Assembly (NCBI RefSeq): GCF_002797555.1
Contig: NZ_PGFA01000002.1
Coordinates: 620,001-684,000 of the forward strand
DNA from: Hymenobacter chitinivorans DSM 11115
GTDB taxonomy: Bacteria; Bacteroidota; Bacteroidia; Cytophagales; Hymenobacteraceae
Length of the DNA: 64,000 bases
Reading direction: 5' to 3'
The notes below the pieces were generated by a model, which saw nothing but the letters and a program-made list of their open reading frames with translations, was not told where the DNA came from and ran no database searches. The position numbers were made by a program, and so were the translations under genes. Position 1 is the stretch's first letter, and the number at the start of each line of letters is the position of its first letter. Shown here one piece after another: positions 34,991-43,721 of this stretch.

Positions 34991-34998
34991 CAAAAGTA
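34991..34998 (-). promoter_or_regulatory. TACTTTTG -7 box of the copper/silver operon
   Basis: This is a perfect TAnnTTTG match on the minus strand, 28 bp before the ATG at 34962. About 20 bp further upstream only a weak TTC-type -33 is seen. It would drive nine genes down to the terminator at 25574. Confidence 0.6.
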
Positions 34999-35042
34999 GG
35001 AAAGAACCCGTGAGCAGTTGAACTGACCTTTTACCGCTTTGC

Positions 35043-35363
35043 GTGGTGAATGGTTCGGCGCTTGCTGATGCCAACGTGCTGCCAATGAGGGCGGGCGGTG
35101 CTTGGTTAACTGATTTTGGGGCGCAAACGTGCCGGTCCGGCTACTTGGAGGAAAGCGGCGGGAGCAAGATTATACAAGATTCGAACATGATTCTGTTGGC
35201 GTCCGGCGAGCAGACCATGGCCGAGGTGGCGCAGCAACTCGGGTACAGCAGCCCAGCGAATTTGTCGCGGCAGTTTCGGCAGGTGACGGGGCTGACGCCG
35301 ACCAAGTACCAGCGGCTGGGGCCGGAGAGCCACGCGCAGCGGAGCTTGGATGCTTTAACATAG
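35043..35363 (+). pseudogene. Remnant of an AraC-family regulator (second HTH only)
   Basis: Only the C-terminal half of an AraC/XylS DNA-binding domain is present (from about 35185): ILLASGEQTMAEVAQQLGYSS followed by PANLSRQFRQVTGLTPTKYQRL. The residues before it (GGAWLTDFGAQTCRSG) do not continue the first HTH or any sensor domain, so the gene is truncated. It is divergent from the copper operon, a position where a metal-responsive regulator would be expected. A hairpin follows directly at its stop codon. A short functional protein is possible but unlikely. Confidence 0.65.
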
Positions 35364-35390
35364 TGGCCGCCGGAATTTGCCGGCGGCCAC
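35363..35390 (+). terminator. Hairpin after the AraC remnant
   Basis: GTGGCCGCCGG and CCGGCGGCCAC form a perfect 11-bp stem with a 6-nt loop at the stop codon. No strong T-run follows. Confidence 0.55.
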
Positions 35391-35562
35391 CAGATTCCGG
35401 TGGCCAGCCTGGAAGCGGCCTGCCACTGGCTTCGGCTGGCTTAGGGCAAGCGCCACACGGGGCAACTAGCAAAGCCAGAGGACTGCGCGGCGGGTGGGCT
35501 GGGGGCGTTAGTAGTTGGCCGCTTAACTTGTGGCCTTTCAGCAACCCCTCAATTTAACCCTC

Positions 35563-36213
35563 ATGAAAAAGCGCATTTTACTCATGTTACTCGCGGCGGC
35601 TGCGCTGGGAGCTCCCTCGTTGGCTGCTCGCAATGGTGTACTGTTTGCTACGGAATCACGCAAGCCTACGCCCGGCACCTACGTGCTGCAGCCGCAGCTG
35701 AGTACGCTGGGCTGGCTGGCTAAAAAAGTGACCGGTCAGCACAACGGCACCGTCCAGTTCCAGAGCGGGCAGGTGCTGGTGAAAGGCAGCCAGATTGTGG
35801 GCGGCACTTTTACCGTGGACATGACCTCCATCAAGGACAACGACCAGAGCGAGCGGCTGGTGGGTCACCTAAAGTCCGACGACTTCTTCGGTGTGGACAA
35901 AAATCCCACGGCCACCTTCGTTATCACCAGTGTAACGCCCATTAAAGGCGCTGCCAAAGACGCCGACAATGTCACCATCACCGGCGATTTGACCATCAAA
36001 GGCAAAACCAACCCGTTGAGCTTTCCGGCCAAAGCAGGCGTGAAAAGCGGCGTCGCCGCGGCCTCGGGCACAGCCACTATCGACCGCACCAAGTACGACA
36101 TCCGCTACCGGTCCAAATCTTTCTTTGAAAGCATTGGTGACAAGGCCATTGACGATGCCTTTACGCTGACATTCAATGTTATTGCGAAAGCCGACGGTGT
36201 AGCTACCCGCTAA
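35563..36213 (+). CDS. YceI-family periplasmic lipid-binding-like protein
   Basis: This 216-residue protein has a signal peptide (MKKRILLMLLAAAALGAPSLA). The YceI lipocalin-like barrel follows: TLGWLAKKVTGQHNGTVQF, GGTFTVDMTSIKDND, HLKSDDFFGVDKNPTATFVI and TGDLTIKGKTNPLSFP. YceI proteins bind isoprenoid-type lipids in a periplasmic barrel and are often induced by stress. I chose the ATG at 35563 for the signal peptide. It is monocistronic, with a 20-bp-stem terminator shared with the convergent DoxX gene. Confidence 0.9.
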   Translation: MKKRILLMLLAAAALGAPSLAARNGVLFATESRKPTPGTYVLQPQLSTLGWLAKKVTGQHNGTVQFQSGQVLVKGSQIVGGTFTVDMTSIKDNDQSERLVGHLKSDDFFGVDKNPTATFVITSVTPIKGAAKDADNVTITGDLTIKGKTNPLSFPAKAGVKSGVAAASGTATIDRTKYDIRYRSKSFFESIGDKAIDDAFTLTFNVIAKADGVATR

Positions 36214-36223
36214 AAGTCCCTGG

Positions 36224-36280
36224 CACACCCTGCCGCAACGGCTGCTGCCGAGGCGGGAAGAGCCGTTGCGGCAGGGTGTG
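36224..36280. terminator. Strong bidirectional terminator between YceI and DoxX genes
   Basis: A perfect 20-bp stem (36224-36243 with 36261-36280, ends CACACCCTGCC/GGCAGGGTGTG) encloses a 17-nt loop between the two convergent stop codons. Confidence 0.88.
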
Positions 36281-36291
36281 TATTCGGGTGA

Positions 36292-36693
36292 TCATGATCT
36301 GACGGGTTCTCCCACTTGGCGTCCGTGGCGTAGGCCGTCCAAACTCCAGATGCCTGCGCCGTGGGCGGCGATGTAGAGAAAAAGGAAGCAGAACAGCACG
36401 GCGGCCTCGCCCTTGTTGACGATGGGCAGCGGGCTTTGCGGAAAGTGGGCCATGAAGTAGGCCGCGGCCATTTCGCCGCTGGCCAGAAACGCCGCAACGC
36501 GGGCGAAAAGCCCCACGGCGATGAGCAGGCCGCCCACCAGCTCAATAATGCCGGCCACCCCCATCATCGAGGCAAGGGGCACCTGCGGGCCGCCGGGAAA
36601 ACCGAGCAGCTTCTGGCTGCCGTGCATGGCGAAGAGCAGCCCGGCGACGATGCGCAGCAGGGCGAAAGCATAGGATGCGTAGGTTGTGTTCAT
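36292..36693 (-). CDS. DoxX-family membrane protein
   Basis: This 133-residue protein has four predicted membrane helices. It shows the DoxX signature ALLRIVAGLLFAMHGSQKLLG near the N-terminus, then GVAGIIELVGGLLIAVGLFARVAAF-type sequence and FCFLFLYIAAHGAGIWSLD. DoxX-like proteins are linked to redox and thiol-stress membrane complexes in other bacteria. Here there is no obvious partner. It is convergent with the YceI gene and divergent from the DUF1259 gene. Confidence 0.88.
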   Translation of the reverse strand: MNTTYASYAFALLRIVAGLLFAMHGSQKLLGFPGGPQVPLASMMGVAGIIELVGGLLIAVGLFARVAAFLASGEMAAAYFMAHFPQSPLPIVNKGEAAVLFCFLFLYIAAHGAGIWSLDGLRHGRQVGEPVRS

Positions 36694-36846
36694 ATTTCAG
36701 TGGAAAAGAGGTGCGGCCTTTTTACGAAATGCGGCTGGGCACGTTGGCAGTGCCTCCAACCTTGAACGCAGTGTGTGTGTAAGCGTAACTTGGCTTACCG
36801 GCTTTGAGCCGGCGTATTCGTTCACGTTTCTTTCTATTCCGGTTCG

Positions 36847-37884
36847 ATGGCTCATTCTTCTGTTTCCCGGCGCGAGGCCCTGCGCGCCGCCGCGGTGTTG
36901 GGCGCCACCACGCTGCTGAGCGGCTCGCCCTCACTGACCAGCGCGGCATCCGTTGCTGCTCCGGGCAAAACCCCGCCGCTGAGCCAGGCCGACCAGACGG
37001 CCATTGATGCCGCGCTGGGCAAGAAGGGCACCTACAACGAGGCGCAGGCCACCCACCTGATAAGCCTGCCCCGCAACGACCTGAAGGTGAAAATCAAGGG
37101 CGAACCGGTACCCATTGCCTTCGGCTTTGGCGGATGGGTGGCCATCAAGCACACGCTGGACGGGAAGTCCGCGATGCTGATGAGCGACACGGTGCTGCTG
37201 CAGGAAGAAGTGAACCCGCTAATGTCGGCTGCCTTGGCCAACGGGCTGGAAATCGGGGCCGTGCACAACCACTTCTTCTACGAGGAGCCCCGCATCTACT
37301 ACATGCATATTTCCGGCATGGGCGCCTCGGTGGAGCTGGCCCGGAAGTTTGCTGCCACGCTCAAAGATTCCAAGCTGCTGCCTGCCAACCAGCCGCAGTC
37401 GGCTTCGCCGGGGCCGGCGACCCCGGGCAACGCCACCCCCGCCGCGGGCCCACTCACGGGCAATGAGCTGTTTGACCTGGCCGCCCTCGATGCGCTGGTG
37501 AAGTACAAAGGCGTGGTGAACGGACCCTCCTACAAGTACACCGTGGGCCGCGACGACTTGCAGTGCCTGATGATGGGCACGGAAATGACGGCTGCCATCG
37601 GCCTTAATTCCTGGGCGGCATTTGCCGGTCGGCAAGACGACGCCCACATTGCCGGCGACATTGCCATGCTGGAGCACGAAGTCAACCCCGTAATTAAAAC
37701 CCTGCGCGCCCACAACCTAGAAGTGGTGGCCGTGCATAATCACATGCTGGGCGACACGCCGCGCATGATGTTTCTGCACTACTACGGGCGCGGCCCCGCT
37801 ACGCCGCTGGCCACCGGATTCCGCGCCGCGCTGGACCAGTTGGGCAAAGGCCCGGCCAGCAGCATGCGGGGGATGAAGCATTAA
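36847..37884 (+). CDS. Tat-exported protein with two DUF1259 domains
   Basis: This 345-residue protein starts with a twin-arginine signal (SRREALRAAAVLGATTLLSG). Two DUF1259 copies follow (about residues 45-170 and 215-335). Each has the pattern GGWVAIKHTLDGKSAMLMSD, EEVNPLMSAALANG and then AVHNHFFYEEPRIYYMHI, or EHEVNPVIKTLRAHN and AVHNHMLGDTPRMMFLHYYG. The paired HNH segments suggest a metal site. The biochemical function of the family is unknown. Tat export implies that a cofactor may be loaded in the cytoplasm. A small hairpin terminator follows at 37941. Confidence 0.87.
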   Translation: MAHSSVSRREALRAAAVLGATTLLSGSPSLTSAASVAAPGKTPPLSQADQTAIDAALGKKGTYNEAQATHLISLPRNDLKVKIKGEPVPIAFGFGGWVAIKHTLDGKSAMLMSDTVLLQEEVNPLMSAALANGLEIGAVHNHFFYEEPRIYYMHISGMGASVELARKFAATLKDSKLLPANQPQSASPGPATPGNATPAAGPLTGNELFDLAALDALVKYKGVVNGPSYKYTVGRDDLQCLMMGTEMTAAIGLNSWAAFAGRQDDAHIAGDIAMLEHEVNPVIKTLRAHNLEVVAVHNHMLGDTPRMMFLHYYGRGPATPLATGFRAALDQLGKGPASSMRGMKH

Positions 37885-37940
37885 GGGTCGTTGGCGCCGT
37901 CTTGGACCCGATGAGGGCACGTAATGTTAAAGAGTGACAA

Positions 37941-37968
37941 GCCACCCTATGCAGCTAACAAGGGTGGC
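37941..37968. terminator. Short hairpin between convergent genes
   Basis: GCCACCCT and AGGGTGGC form an 8-bp stem with a 12-nt loop, between the DUF1259 stop and the stop of the next, minus-strand gene. Confidence 0.5.
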
Positions 37969-37970
37969 AG

Positions 37971-38678
37971 TTAGGTATTCCACTGCTCCGACAACTGGCA
38001 GGCCACAGCGTAGCGCCGGAGACGGTCCATGTTCAGCCCGCCGCTGGCGTGCAAAGCCGTCAGAGCCGACTTCAGCGCAGCTTCTGACGCGAAGGGAGCA
38101 AGCTCGGGAATCTGCCCGACGTCGACCAGCATTTTCTCAGGCCGGGCCGTGGGAATGCCTTTGACGCGGCGGACGGGGGCACTAGGGCGCCAGGCACGCA
38201 CCAGCACTGAGCATAGTGCCGATGTGGTGGCAACGGCTGCTTCGGCCTGATGGTTTTCCAGCACCTGCCGGGCGTAGTTCACTTCAGCCCAACTCACTTC
38301 TACCACCAGCAGGTCGGGCAAGTCAGGTAGGTAGGGATGGAGCCATTGTGTGGACCACAAGCAGCCCAGCGGCAACACCAAATGAGCCTGTAGCTGCTGC
38401 CATACACCCAGCCAGGCCGTTTCCAGCATGGTGCCGGGTGCGCTGGTTACCAGCGGTGCCTCGAAGGAAAAGCAGTTTCCGCCCACCTCGTACAACAACT
38501 CGTTACGCAGCAGTTCCTGCCGAATGGTGGGCCAGATGGCGGGGGCAACGGCCGAAACAAGCTGAGTAAAACCGGTCAGGAGCTGCGCTTCGGAAATCTG
38601 CTTTTGCCCATGAAAGCGGCTCCGCAGTCGGGGCCAGGCGTGCAGCACCTCGGCGAGTGGAGCGTTATAGGGTTTCAT
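37971..38678 (-). CDS. Unknown protein resembling DUF6577 / AbiEi-like proteins
   Basis: This 235-residue cytoplasmic protein starts MKPYNAPLAEVLHAWPRLRS. Its C-terminal part (RPEKMLVDVGQIPELAPFAS, then LHASGGLNMDRLRRYA) recalls the end of DUF6577 and AbiEi-type antitoxin-like proteins. The middle has LPDLLVVEVSWAEVNYARQVL. No toxin gene lies beside it, so a toxin-antitoxin role is unsupported. It lies 38 bp downstream of the FecA-like receptor on the same strand and could be the last gene of that operon. Confidence 0.6.
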   Translation of the reverse strand: MKPYNAPLAEVLHAWPRLRSRFHGQKQISEAQLLTGFTQLVSAVAPAIWPTIRQELLRNELLYEVGGNCFSFEAPLVTSAPGTMLETAWLGVWQQLQAHLVLPLGCLWSTQWLHPYLPDLPDLLVVEVSWAEVNYARQVLENHQAEAAVATTSALCSVLVRAWRPSAPVRRVKGIPTARPEKMLVDVGQIPELAPFASEAALKSALTALHASGGLNMDRLRRYAVACQLSEQWNT

Positions 38679-38716
38679 GGTGGGCCGAATTGGAGGTCCT
38701 GCCACTTCCGCAGGCT

Positions 38717-41167
38717 CTACCACTTAGCGGCTACAGTCAGGAAAAAGCTGCGCCCATCGGAAGGCAGGATGCCGGGGCCGGGGTAGCCAGTGGCGCGGCG
38801 GGTGAAGTAGATGGCGTCGGCCAGGTTGTTCACGCTGCCTTCGAGCTTGAGCCAGCGCCGCTCCCATGACACGGAGGCGTCGAGCACGGTGTAGGCTGGA
38901 ATGCGACCCACCACGGCCGACACGCCGCCCAGCTCGGCCTTGGTGGCGTCGGTATACTGCTTCGACAGGTAAGTGGCCTGCAGCGAACCTTTGAATGGTC
39001 CGAAGCCCACCCGGGCGCCAGTTTTGAGGTTGACATCCGGCACAAACTCGACCGGGTTGCCTTTCACGCCCGCAATTTCGCTTTGCGTGTAGCGTCCCCG
39101 AATCAGAGCCAAGTTGCCGAAGGCGGCTAGCGACCAGCGGCCCGGCTCGACGGCGGGGTGGGCAGCGCGCAGCAGGTCTACTTCAGCGTATGATTCAACG
39201 CCCAGAATCAGGGCGCGGCCCACGTTGCTGCGGCGGCGTAGCACCCGGTCGGCAGCATCGTAGGTCTGTACTTCGCCGATGCGGTTGCCGTACTGCAGGG
39301 CAAACAAGCTCACGTCGTAAGTCAGCCACTGGCCCTGCTCACCGCGCAGGCCCAGGTCGGCGGAGTAGCCGCGCTCGTCCTGCAGGTTGGGGTCGATAAC
39401 GGCCGAAGGGTTGGCAATGCGCATGTCCGAAAACGTGATGGAGCGGTAGTTCTGCGAAATGTTGCCATAGAGCTCCCGCGTTTCCACCGGCTTATAGCTC
39501 ACGCCGATGCCGCCCAGCACGAAGCCGCGCGGGCTGAGCCGCTGCTCGTCCTTTTGGATGATGGCGTCGATGTTATTGGCGTTATCGCGAATCACGTTGC
39601 CGTAGGTGCCCTGCGATTTTGTGCGAATGTACTCGTAGCGCACCCCGGGGGTCACCGACACCTTGTCGCTGAGGTAGAAGATGTTTTCGGCAAACACCGC
39701 CACGTTCTGGTTAGGAAACTCGAAGTCGGAGAAGCTGCTGGCAAACGTCTCGCCTTCCGGCCCCACGTAGCGAAAATCGGCTCCCCGACCCGTTGGACCG
39801 AAACCCTGCACGCTGTGGTTGTAGCCGTGGTAGTAGCGCGTGCCCAGCAGCAGCACGCCGGTTTTGCTGCCTAGCTGGTAGCGGTTCAGGTAGCGAGCTT
39901 CCACGCCATAATTCTGAAATTCGCCGGTGATAAGGTCGCGCAGATAGAAGTCTTTGTCGGGCAGCTCCACCTGATTGGGCCGAAAGCCCAGGGACTTGCG
40001 CGTAGCCCGCAGTCCAAAAGCCAGCACGTTAATATTGGATTGGGGGGTGAGCTTCCAGTCGGCCGAGGCATTGAACAGGTTCCAGTCCACGGCAAACCAG
40101 TTCCGCTCGCGGTTGCTCTGCCGGGCATTCTGGACAAACTGTGCGTCGCTCAGGCCGCCGGGCTGCTGGGCCAGGTAGTCCATGTGAGTGACCTGAGTAC
40201 CGACCTTGAAATTCTCCGTAAACTGATAGCGCACGTCGGCGTAGGCCGTTTTGCTGTCGAAGTGGGAATTGGGCCGCCAGCCGTCGCCGCGCTTGTACTG
40301 GGCAAAAGTGTAGTAGCTGAGCTTCTTTACCGTGCCGCTCACACTGTTGAAGGAATTGAAAAAGCCGTAGGAGCCTGCCGTCTGCCGCGATACCACCGAC
40401 ACGGTTTTATCAGGCTCCGGCGCGCGCAGCTCGAAGTTGAGCAGTCCGCCGAACTGGGTGCCGTACTGCAGCGAGGCCGCCCCGCGCACCAGCTGAATCC
40501 GCTTGATGGCCTCGATGGGCGGCGTGTAGTAGCTTTCGGGGTAGCCCAAGGCGTCGGCCGAGATGTCGTAGTTGTTCTGCCGCACGTTGAAGTTGCTGGT
40601 GCGGTTGGGGTCCAGGCCCCGGCCGCCAATGCTGAGCTGCAGGCCGCCCTGGTCGCTTTCCCAGATGTTGAGCCCCGCCACTCGGGCGTATACCTGCCGG
40701 GCGTTGTTGGTGGCCAGGTTGGCCACCAGGTTGTCGGGCACGATGACGTCCGACTTTTTGGCCGCGAAAATAGCCGTGCCCTCCACCTCGCGCAGCCGCT
40801 GCGGCCCGAAGCGGGTTTGGGGAGCCGCCACCACTACTTCCTTGAGCTGCCGCTCCCGCCGTGTGAGGGTGAAATCCAGAATGCCGCCGTTGGGCGGCAC
40901 GTCCACTTCGGTTTTGAAGGGCTCGTAGCCGATAGAGGAAAACTGCAGTTGCTGGCGCCCGGCCGGCAGCTTGGCTAGGGTAAATAGGCCGGCCGAGTCG
41001 GTGCGGGCAATTTGGCGGGAGCCGCGCACGTACACCTCGCAGCCCGCCACGGGCCGGCCGGTGTTGGCCTCGCGCACCCGGCCCTGCAGCGCGGCCTGCT
41101 GCGCCAGGGCCGAAAATGAAGAGAGTACGCTCACCACCAGGGCCGCGCTATAAACCGGTAATCTCAT
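38717..41167 (-). CDS. TonB-dependent receptor, FecA-like
   Basis: This 816-residue outer-membrane receptor would take up an iron chelate with energy from TonB. A signal peptide ends near ALAQQA. An N-terminal carboxypeptidase-D-like regulatory domain follows (about residues 25-110, LQGRVREANTGRPVAGCEVY). The plug (about 130-250) contains LSIGGRGLDPNRTSNFNVRQ and IKRIQLVRGAASLQYGTQFGG. A 22-strand barrel ends in Trp (FFLTVAAKW). The FecA-like sequence and the adjacent imelysin and HTTM genes point to iron. It overlaps the HTTM gene by 20 bp and is downstream of it. Confidence 0.9.
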   Translation of the reverse strand: MRLPVYSAALVVSVLSSFSALAQQAALQGRVREANTGRPVAGCEVYVRGSRQIARTDSAGLFTLAKLPAGRQQLQFSSIGYEPFKTEVDVPPNGGILDFTLTRRERQLKEVVVAAPQTRFGPQRLREVEGTAIFAAKKSDVIVPDNLVANLATNNARQVYARVAGLNIWESDQGGLQLSIGGRGLDPNRTSNFNVRQNNYDISADALGYPESYYTPPIEAIKRIQLVRGAASLQYGTQFGGLLNFELRAPEPDKTVSVVSRQTAGSYGFFNSFNSVSGTVKKLSYYTFAQYKRGDGWRPNSHFDSKTAYADVRYQFTENFKVGTQVTHMDYLAQQPGGLSDAQFVQNARQSNRERNWFAVDWNLFNASADWKLTPQSNINVLAFGLRATRKSLGFRPNQVELPDKDFYLRDLITGEFQNYGVEARYLNRYQLGSKTGVLLLGTRYYHGYNHSVQGFGPTGRGADFRYVGPEGETFASSFSDFEFPNQNVAVFAENIFYLSDKVSVTPGVRYEYIRTKSQGTYGNVIRDNANNIDAIIQKDEQRLSPRGFVLGGIGVSYKPVETRELYGNISQNYRSITFSDMRIANPSAVIDPNLQDERGYSADLGLRGEQGQWLTYDVSLFALQYGNRIGEVQTYDAADRVLRRRSNVGRALILGVESYAEVDLLRAAHPAVEPGRWSLAAFGNLALIRGRYTQSEIAGVKGNPVEFVPDVNLKTGARVGFGPFKGSLQATYLSKQYTDATKAELGGVSAVVGRIPAYTVLDASVSWERRWLKLEGSVNNLADAIYFTRRATGYPGPGILPSDGRSFFLTVAAKW

Positions 41168-42512
41168 CGTCGAAAGGTAAAATCCAGGGCTTGGGCCGCA
41201 GGTCGTCGGTCACGCGGGCCAAATCCACGGTAGGGTCAATGAAGCTTTTACCCAGGCGGCCGTTCAGGCTCACGTAGGCATCGGCGTATACTTTGGGGTT
41301 TTGCACGCCGCGGCGGGCGTAGTAGTCGCGTAGGTAGTGGGCAAACTGTACCAGCATGTCGGGCTGGGTGCTCATCATCTTCTCCTGGAGCACGCTCAAG
41401 TGTTCGTAGTTATTCACGAGCCGGGCCCGGCCGGTGACCCCGTCCACCACCTTGAACTGCACCTGGCCCATCTTTTCCATCAGCATCACCCGCCACGAAA
41501 AGCGGTAGCCTTCCTCGGTCCAGAACAGCTCGCGCGGGTAGAGCAGGTAGCGGAAGGGCAACAGCAGCTGGACCACGAAAAACACGCCCAAAACCAGCAG
41601 CAGGACCTGCCGGGTGCGCGGCGCGTACACCAGCGGCTGGGCCAGCCGGGGCAGCGTCGGCGTGCGCAGCACCCAGCGCCGCAGCCGGGCCAGGGTCCGC
41701 ACGTGGGCATCGGCGGGGAAGAACACCAGCGCCGCCACTATCATCACGTAGGGGAACATGCCGATGGGAAACAGCACGGCCGTTAGTATGTGAAACACCA
41801 CCACGGCGGCGTAGGCCCAGGCCCGCGTGGGCCGGTACAGCAGGAAGAAGGGAACCGTCAAATCATAGAAAGCCCCGAACCAGCTGAAGGCATAGGCCAC
41901 CCAGACGTGGTTGAACAGGGGTCCGACGAGCCACAAATCGTTTTTGGCTGGCAGCCAGATGCGCAGCGGCATAGCCTGCCCCAGCCAGTCGGAGTTGAGC
42001 TTGGCCAGCCCGGCGTAGCAGTACACGATGCCTACCAGCAGGCGCAACGCATCCACCGTCCAGCGCGGCACCTGGCTACGCCAGCGCGCGGGGTCGAGGT
42101 GGGCATCGACGGAAAAGAAGCGGCCGGCGGGCAGCAGCACCAGCAGAAACGCCGCCAGGCTCACAAAGTAGTAGTGGTTGAGGTAGGTGCTTTTGTCCAT
42201 AAGCTCGATGTAGGTGAAGCTCACAAACAAGCCCACCGCCGCCGTGCGGTACCACCAGCCCAGGGTCAGCAGCAAGGCGCACAGCCCGCAAACCACAAAC
42301 AGCCCGTAGGTGTACGTGCCCAGGGGCTTCACCCACTCAAACCCGTAGTACGAGAAGAAAAACTTCGGCTGCAGATACAGCTCCTCAATCCAGCCCTTGG
42401 CCCAGAAGCGCACCACGCTGGCCAGCACCAAAACGCCAAAGGCCACGCGGAACGTGGCCAGTGGTGCGGCAGAAGTGTACGCCTGCAGATAGTGCCGAAG
42501 CCTGTCGGTCAT
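41148..42512 (-). CDS. HTTM-domain (vitamin K-dependent carboxylase-like) membrane protein
   Basis: This 454-residue multi-pass protein has the HTTM signature. Helices begin at LATFRVAFGVLVLASVVRFW, followed by YTYGLFVVCGLCALLLTLGW and the His-containing MDKSTYLNHYYFVSLAAFLL. Conserved YCYAGLAKLNSDWL follows, then FGAFYDLTVPFFLLYRPTR. HTTM proteins are found with imelysin-like peptidases and TonB receptors in Bacteroidota iron-related clusters, as here. Their chemistry is not established. The start follows the imelysin stop without a gap, and its 3' end overlaps the receptor gene. Confidence 0.88.
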   Translation of the reverse strand: MTDRLRHYLQAYTSAAPLATFRVAFGVLVLASVVRFWAKGWIEELYLQPKFFFSYYGFEWVKPLGTYTYGLFVVCGLCALLLTLGWWYRTAAVGLFVSFTYIELMDKSTYLNHYYFVSLAAFLLVLLPAGRFFSVDAHLDPARWRSQVPRWTVDALRLLVGIVYCYAGLAKLNSDWLGQAMPLRIWLPAKNDLWLVGPLFNHVWVAYAFSWFGAFYDLTVPFFLLYRPTRAWAYAAVVVFHILTAVLFPIGMFPYVMIVAALVFFPADAHVRTLARLRRWVLRTPTLPRLAQPLVYAPRTRQVLLLVLGVFFVVQLLLPFRYLLYPRELFWTEEGYRFSWRVMLMEKMGQVQFKVVDGVTGRARLVNNYEHLSVLQEKMMSTQPDMLVQFAHYLRDYYARRGVQNPKVYADAYVSLNGRLGKSFIDPTVDLARVTDDLRPKPWILPFDDEITGL

Positions 42513-43625
42513 TTAGTCGCCGTCGTTGTCGACGTAGGTTACCGTAATGCCCAGGGCTGAGGTCATGTCTACCTTAATCAGGCGCACGGCTTTCTGCATC
42601 TCATTGTAGGACGTCACGGCGTCGGCGTTGCGGGCCGTAATGGTCGTGAACAGGTCCGGGCCCAGGGTGTTGAGCTGCTGAAACGACACGCCAAACTGGG
42701 TGTTGATGATGCTGGTCAGGCTCTGGCCCGTGCGGCTGTCCTTGGCACCGAGGGCGTCAAGGTAGCTTTTGAGCGAAGGCCGGCCTGCGCGACCATTAAA
42801 AAACTGCTGCACCGTGGCGTGGGCCGTGGTGGCCAGCTGCAGGGGCAGCGTACCTTTCAGGTAGTAGGCTTCAATCTTCTCGGGACGGGCCACGCCGGTC
42901 ATGGTGCCGGCCGGAATGCCCACTTTGCCGGCGCGCAGGTAACGCTCGAAGTACAGCGAATACGCGTTGATGACCCGCGAAAGCGACGAGCTGGCGTCGG
43001 TGCCGGCGTTGTTCACGAAGGCGTCGCGGTACGAGCCGTTCCACTGCGAATACACCGTGCCGAAAGTCTGGTCCATCTTGGCCACCACGTCGGTCAGGTA
43101 GCGGCGGTGGTTGGCCGAGGCCGCGTACTGCTGCACAATGGCCGCGTCGCCGCTGGCCACGCCATTCAGCAAATAGTCCAGTGCCGGAAAACCCTGCTGC
43201 GGAATGGCCGTGGCCACTTCAAAGTCGTAGCTGCCGGTGCTGATGTTGCGGTTGATGCCGGCCGCGTCGGTCGGGTAGATGTTGAAGTGGTTGCGCAAGC
43301 TCACCGATTCGGCCGGGCCAAACTCAAACAGCTCCACCTTCTGCCACTCCACGTAGGCCGCCTGCCAGGCCTGGCGCGCATCCACGAGCGTGGCCGGGGT
43401 GGGCGTCGCCGTGAAGGCCGTGGTCTTGGCCTTGAGCACGGCCAGCTTGTCATTAAAGCGCTGGTAGCCGGGCTTTACCAGACTGTCGGCCCACTGGGTG
43501 AGCAGGGCTTTGCGGTCCAGCGCCGTGTCGGGGCCGGCTGCGTCACCGCTGGGGTCCTTCTTGCAGCTGAAGACGCCGACTGCCACCAACAGCAGCAACA
43601 GGGCAAATAAAACGGGCTTTTTCAT
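42513..43625 (-). CDS. Imelysin-family lipoprotein (iron-regulated)
   Basis: This 370-residue protein has a lipoprotein signal with lipobox VGVFSC (MKKPVLFALLLLLVAVGVFS). The imelysin/insulin-cleaving peptidase fold follows: ARQAWQAAYVEWQKVELFEF, then IPQQGFPALDYLLNG and the second-half repeat with GTLPLQLATTAHATVQQFFNG. Imelysin proteins bind iron or haem-related ligands at the outer membrane. I chose the ATG at 43625 for the signal peptide. It is coupled to the HTTM gene. A 16-bp-stem hairpin lies between it and the DUF4856 gene. Confidence 0.88.
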   Translation of the reverse strand: MKKPVLFALLLLLVAVGVFSCKKDPSGDAAGPDTALDRKALLTQWADSLVKPGYQRFNDKLAVLKAKTTAFTATPTPATLVDARQAWQAAYVEWQKVELFEFGPAESVSLRNHFNIYPTDAAGINRNISTGSYDFEVATAIPQQGFPALDYLLNGVASGDAAIVQQYAASANHRRYLTDVVAKMDQTFGTVYSQWNGSYRDAFVNNAGTDASSSLSRVINAYSLYFERYLRAGKVGIPAGTMTGVARPEKIEAYYLKGTLPLQLATTAHATVQQFFNGRAGRPSLKSYLDALGAKDSRTGQSLTSIINTQFGVSFQQLNTLGPDLFTTITARNADAVTSYNEMQKAVRLIKVDMTSALGITVTYVDNDGD

Positions 43626-43649
43626 CAGAGAGCTTTTTTTCGTGGCGAA

Positions 43650-43691
43650 GGCCAACGCACCAGGCGGCCGGGGCTGCCTGGTGCGTTGGCC
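43650..43691. other. Intercistronic hairpin in the iron operon
   Basis: GGCCAACGCACCAGGC (43650-43665) and GCCTGGTGCGTTGGCC (43676-43691) form a perfect 16-bp stem with a 10-nt loop. On the operon strand it is followed by A residues rather than T residues. It therefore looks like an mRNA-stability or partial-attenuation element that would favour DUF4856 over downstream genes, not a full terminator. Confidence 0.6.
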
Positions 43692-43721
43692 TGGGTTCCG
43701 CTTGCCGTAAGCGAGCCAAAT

